From positions 1 through 6,526 of the forward strand of contig DAIPHL010000126.1 in the NCBI GenBank assembly GCA_036771375.1: a DNA stretch of 6,526 nucleotides, written 5' to 3'. The DNA is from DAIPHL01 sp036771375. GTDB lineage: Bacteria; Synergistota; Synergistia; Synergistales; Synergistaceae. The notes under the pieces were generated by a model. That model was not told the origin of the DNA, ran no database searches, and worked only from the letters and a program-made list of their open reading frames with translations. The position numbers and the translations under genes were made by a program. Shown piece by piece: positions 5,565 through 6,526 of this stretch (the stretch's first letter is position 1; each line of letters begins with the position of its first letter).

Positions 5565-6107
5565 ATGGCTGAGATCAACGAGCAGCTTATTGCCGACATG
5601 GTACGGCAGGTGATGAAGGGGATGACACAGGACGCAAGCCCGGCCGCTCCTTCTTCCGCCGCGAAAAGCGATTCCGGCTGCTGCCGCGTTTCCTCGGAGG
5701 ACTATCCTCTGGGGGTCAAACGCCCCGAACTCGTGAAGAGCCCGACCGGCAAGCGTGTGGACGATCTGACGCTCGAAGCCGTCATGAAAGGAGACGTCAC
5801 GTTCAAGGACTTTTCCATCACCCCGGATGCGCTGGAGTTGCAGGCGCAGGTCGCGGAGTCCGCGGGACGCTCCCAGATCGGACTCAATCTCCGCAGAGCG
5901 GCGGAGTTGACCAGGATTCCGGACGAACGAATTTTGGAGATGTACAATGCCTTGAGGCCCCATCGTTCGACCTATGAGGAACTTATCGGCATCGCAGAGG
6001 AGCTGGAGGGAAAATACCAGGCGAAATCCTGTGCCTATCACGTTCGCGAGGCTGCGGACGTGTACCGTCGTCGCAAGTTGCTCAGGGGCGACCTGCCGGA
6101 GGCATGA
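5565..6107 (+). CDS. pduE: Diol dehydratase small (gamma) subunit PduE
   Basis: PduE is the small subunit of the alpha2-beta2-gamma2 dehydratase. The 180 residues are slightly longer than Salmonella's 173, the excess lying in the N-terminal region and linker. Residues 3-20 (EINEQLIADMVRQVMKGM) form an amphipathic helix resembling the PduD and PduB targeting helices. An Ala/Ser-rich linker (21-38) ends in two adjacent cysteines (39-40), which I do not recall in the enterobacterial protein. The body has the family blocks DYPLG, LTLEAVMKGDV, ITPDALELQAQVAESAGR, RAAELTRIPDERILEMYNALRPHRST and KYQAKSCAYHVREAADVY. AAGGAG (5552-5557) is seven bases before the ATG. It is the last gene of the closely spaced pduBCDE run; a 136-base structured spacer follows before pduG. 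Confidence 0.97.
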   Translation: MAEINEQLIADMVRQVMKGMTQDASPAAPSSAAKSDSGCCRVSSEDYPLGVKRPELVKSPTGKRVDDLTLEAVMKGDVTFKDFSITPDALELQAQVAESAGRSQIGLNLRRAAELTRIPDERILEMYNALRPHRSTYEELIGIAEELEGKYQAKSCAYHVREAADVYRRRKLLRGDLPEA

Positions 6108-6119
6108 TGATCATGTGTG

Positions 6120-6170
6120 GTTCCTTCCGGGGGCATGCCCCTGGAAGGAACGGACCGTTACGAACGGTCC
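6120..6170 (+). repeat. Two back-to-back hairpins between pduE and pduG
   Basis: The first is a near-perfect inverted repeat: 6120-6134 pairs with 6137-6151 (15 bp including one G-U; the real loop is CATG with 14 bp below it). It abuts without any gap a second one, GGACCGTT (6152-6159) with AACGGTCC (6163-6170), loop ACG. No T-tract follows either stem, so an efficient intrinsic terminator is unlikely. The position inside the operon after the dehydratase genes suggests an mRNA-stabilising or processing element that sets PduBCDE above PduG levels, a partial attenuator, or a copy of a dispersed palindromic repeat. The structure is seen; the role is inferred. Confidence 0.8.
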
Positions 6171-6243
6171 CGGAAGACGGATCGAAAGTCCTCCGTTTAA
6201 GGTGTGTCACCCGACCTGAAAACGGCAGAGAGGAGGACGAATT

Positions 6244-6526
6244 GTGTCAGTAGTGGCTGGAATCGATATCGGAAACTCCACGACCGAGGTCGCTCTGGGG
6301 AAAGTCGACGAAAACGGGGTTACGTTTCTGTCTTCTTCCATGGCCTTCACGTCGGGGATCAAGGGAACGGGGCAGAACGTCGCAGGGGTGCGTAAAGCGC
6401 TCTCCTTGGCGCTTGAACGGGCGGGGTGGGGAAGGGACGATTTTTCGAAGGTGGATCTCATTCGGATCAACCGTGCCGCTCCGGTCATCGGGGACGTCGC
6501 GATGAAGACCATAACGGAAACGGTGA
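6244..6526 (+). CDS. pduG: Diol dehydratase reactivase large subunit PduG, N-terminal part (truncated by window edge)
   Basis: PduG is the large subunit of the diol dehydratase reactivating factor, an ATP-dependent chaperone-like complex (with PduH) that swaps damaged cobalamin out of the inactivated enzyme. Only the first 94 residues are in the window. They show the actin-like ATPase phosphate-1 motif GIDIGNSTTEVAL (6-18), TSGIKGT and IRINRAAPVIGDVAMKTITET, closely matching the Salmonella protein from memory. The GTG start at 6244 is chosen because GAGGAGG (6230-6236) lies seven bases upstream; a second GTG three codons later is possible. The gene follows pduE after 136 bases containing two strong hairpins, so it may be expressed at a lower level than the dehydratase, as fits a reactivase. 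Confidence 0.95.
   Translation, partial: MSVVAGIDIGNSTTEVALGKVDENGVTFLSSSMAFTSGIKGTGQNVAGVRKALSLALERAGWGRDDFSKVDLIRINRAAPVIGDVAMKTITETV

Noticed and set aside
6120..6170. Intrinsic terminator ending the operon after pduE
   Set aside because: No T-run follows either stem, and pduG, which works on the same enzyme, follows in the same direction with a good ribosome binding site.
1..6526. CRISPR array, insertion sequence, tRNA or rRNA
   Set aside because: No regularly spaced repeats, transposase, terminal inverted repeats or RNA gene signatures were found on either strand.

Overview
The window carries the 5' part of a propanediol-utilisation (pdu) type bacterial microcompartment operon on the + strand, preceded by a cobalamin riboswitch and a divergent, unrelated gene on the - strand. 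The genes are moderately GC-rich with strong AGGAGG-type ribosome binding sites. The divergent gene is a DUF3084-type membrane/coiled-coil protein. An anaerobic, diol- or glycerol-fermenting bacterium is likely. From memory of DUF3084 and pdu distribution, Synergistota is my best guess for the phylum; this is an inference with low confidence.

Layout: 1-532 (-) is the N-terminal 177 residues of the DUF3084-type protein, cut by the window edge. 533-777 is an AT-rich gene-free stretch ending in a likely extended -10 promoter (752-760). 778-925 is a cobalamin aptamer with closing stem, GGGAAGCCGGTG/GCCGGC hairpin, GCCACTGTA and AAGCCAGGAGACC box. It is followed by overlapping antiterminator and terminator hairpins (917-996). 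Then come pduU-like (about 1041-1430), pduV-like (1427-1885, ATGA overlap), a pduA/pduJ-type shell gene (2016-2294), pduB (2357-3157), pduC (3189-4862), pduD (4882-5550), pduE (5565-6107), a double hairpin (6120-6170) and the start of pduG (6244 to the window end).

How they work together: PduC, PduD and PduE form the adenosylcobalamin-dependent diol dehydratase, which turns 1,2-propanediol into propionaldehyde (or glycerol into 3-hydroxypropionaldehyde). PduG is the large subunit of its reactivating factor. PduA/J, PduB and PduU build the protein shell that holds the aldehyde, and PduV is a small P-loop protein associated with that shell. Short amphipathic N-terminal helices on PduB, PduD and PduE look like the known core-attachment and cargo-targeting peptides. 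The aldehyde dehydrogenase, alcohol dehydrogenase, PduH and other genes would lie downstream, outside the window.

The most interesting point is regulatory. A cobalamin riboswitch with a terminator sits in cis on the sense strand directly before an operon whose enzyme needs cobalamin. Conventional cobalamin riboswitches turn genes off when the cofactor is present, which would be paradoxical here. The leader can be folded to support either an OFF or an ON reading.
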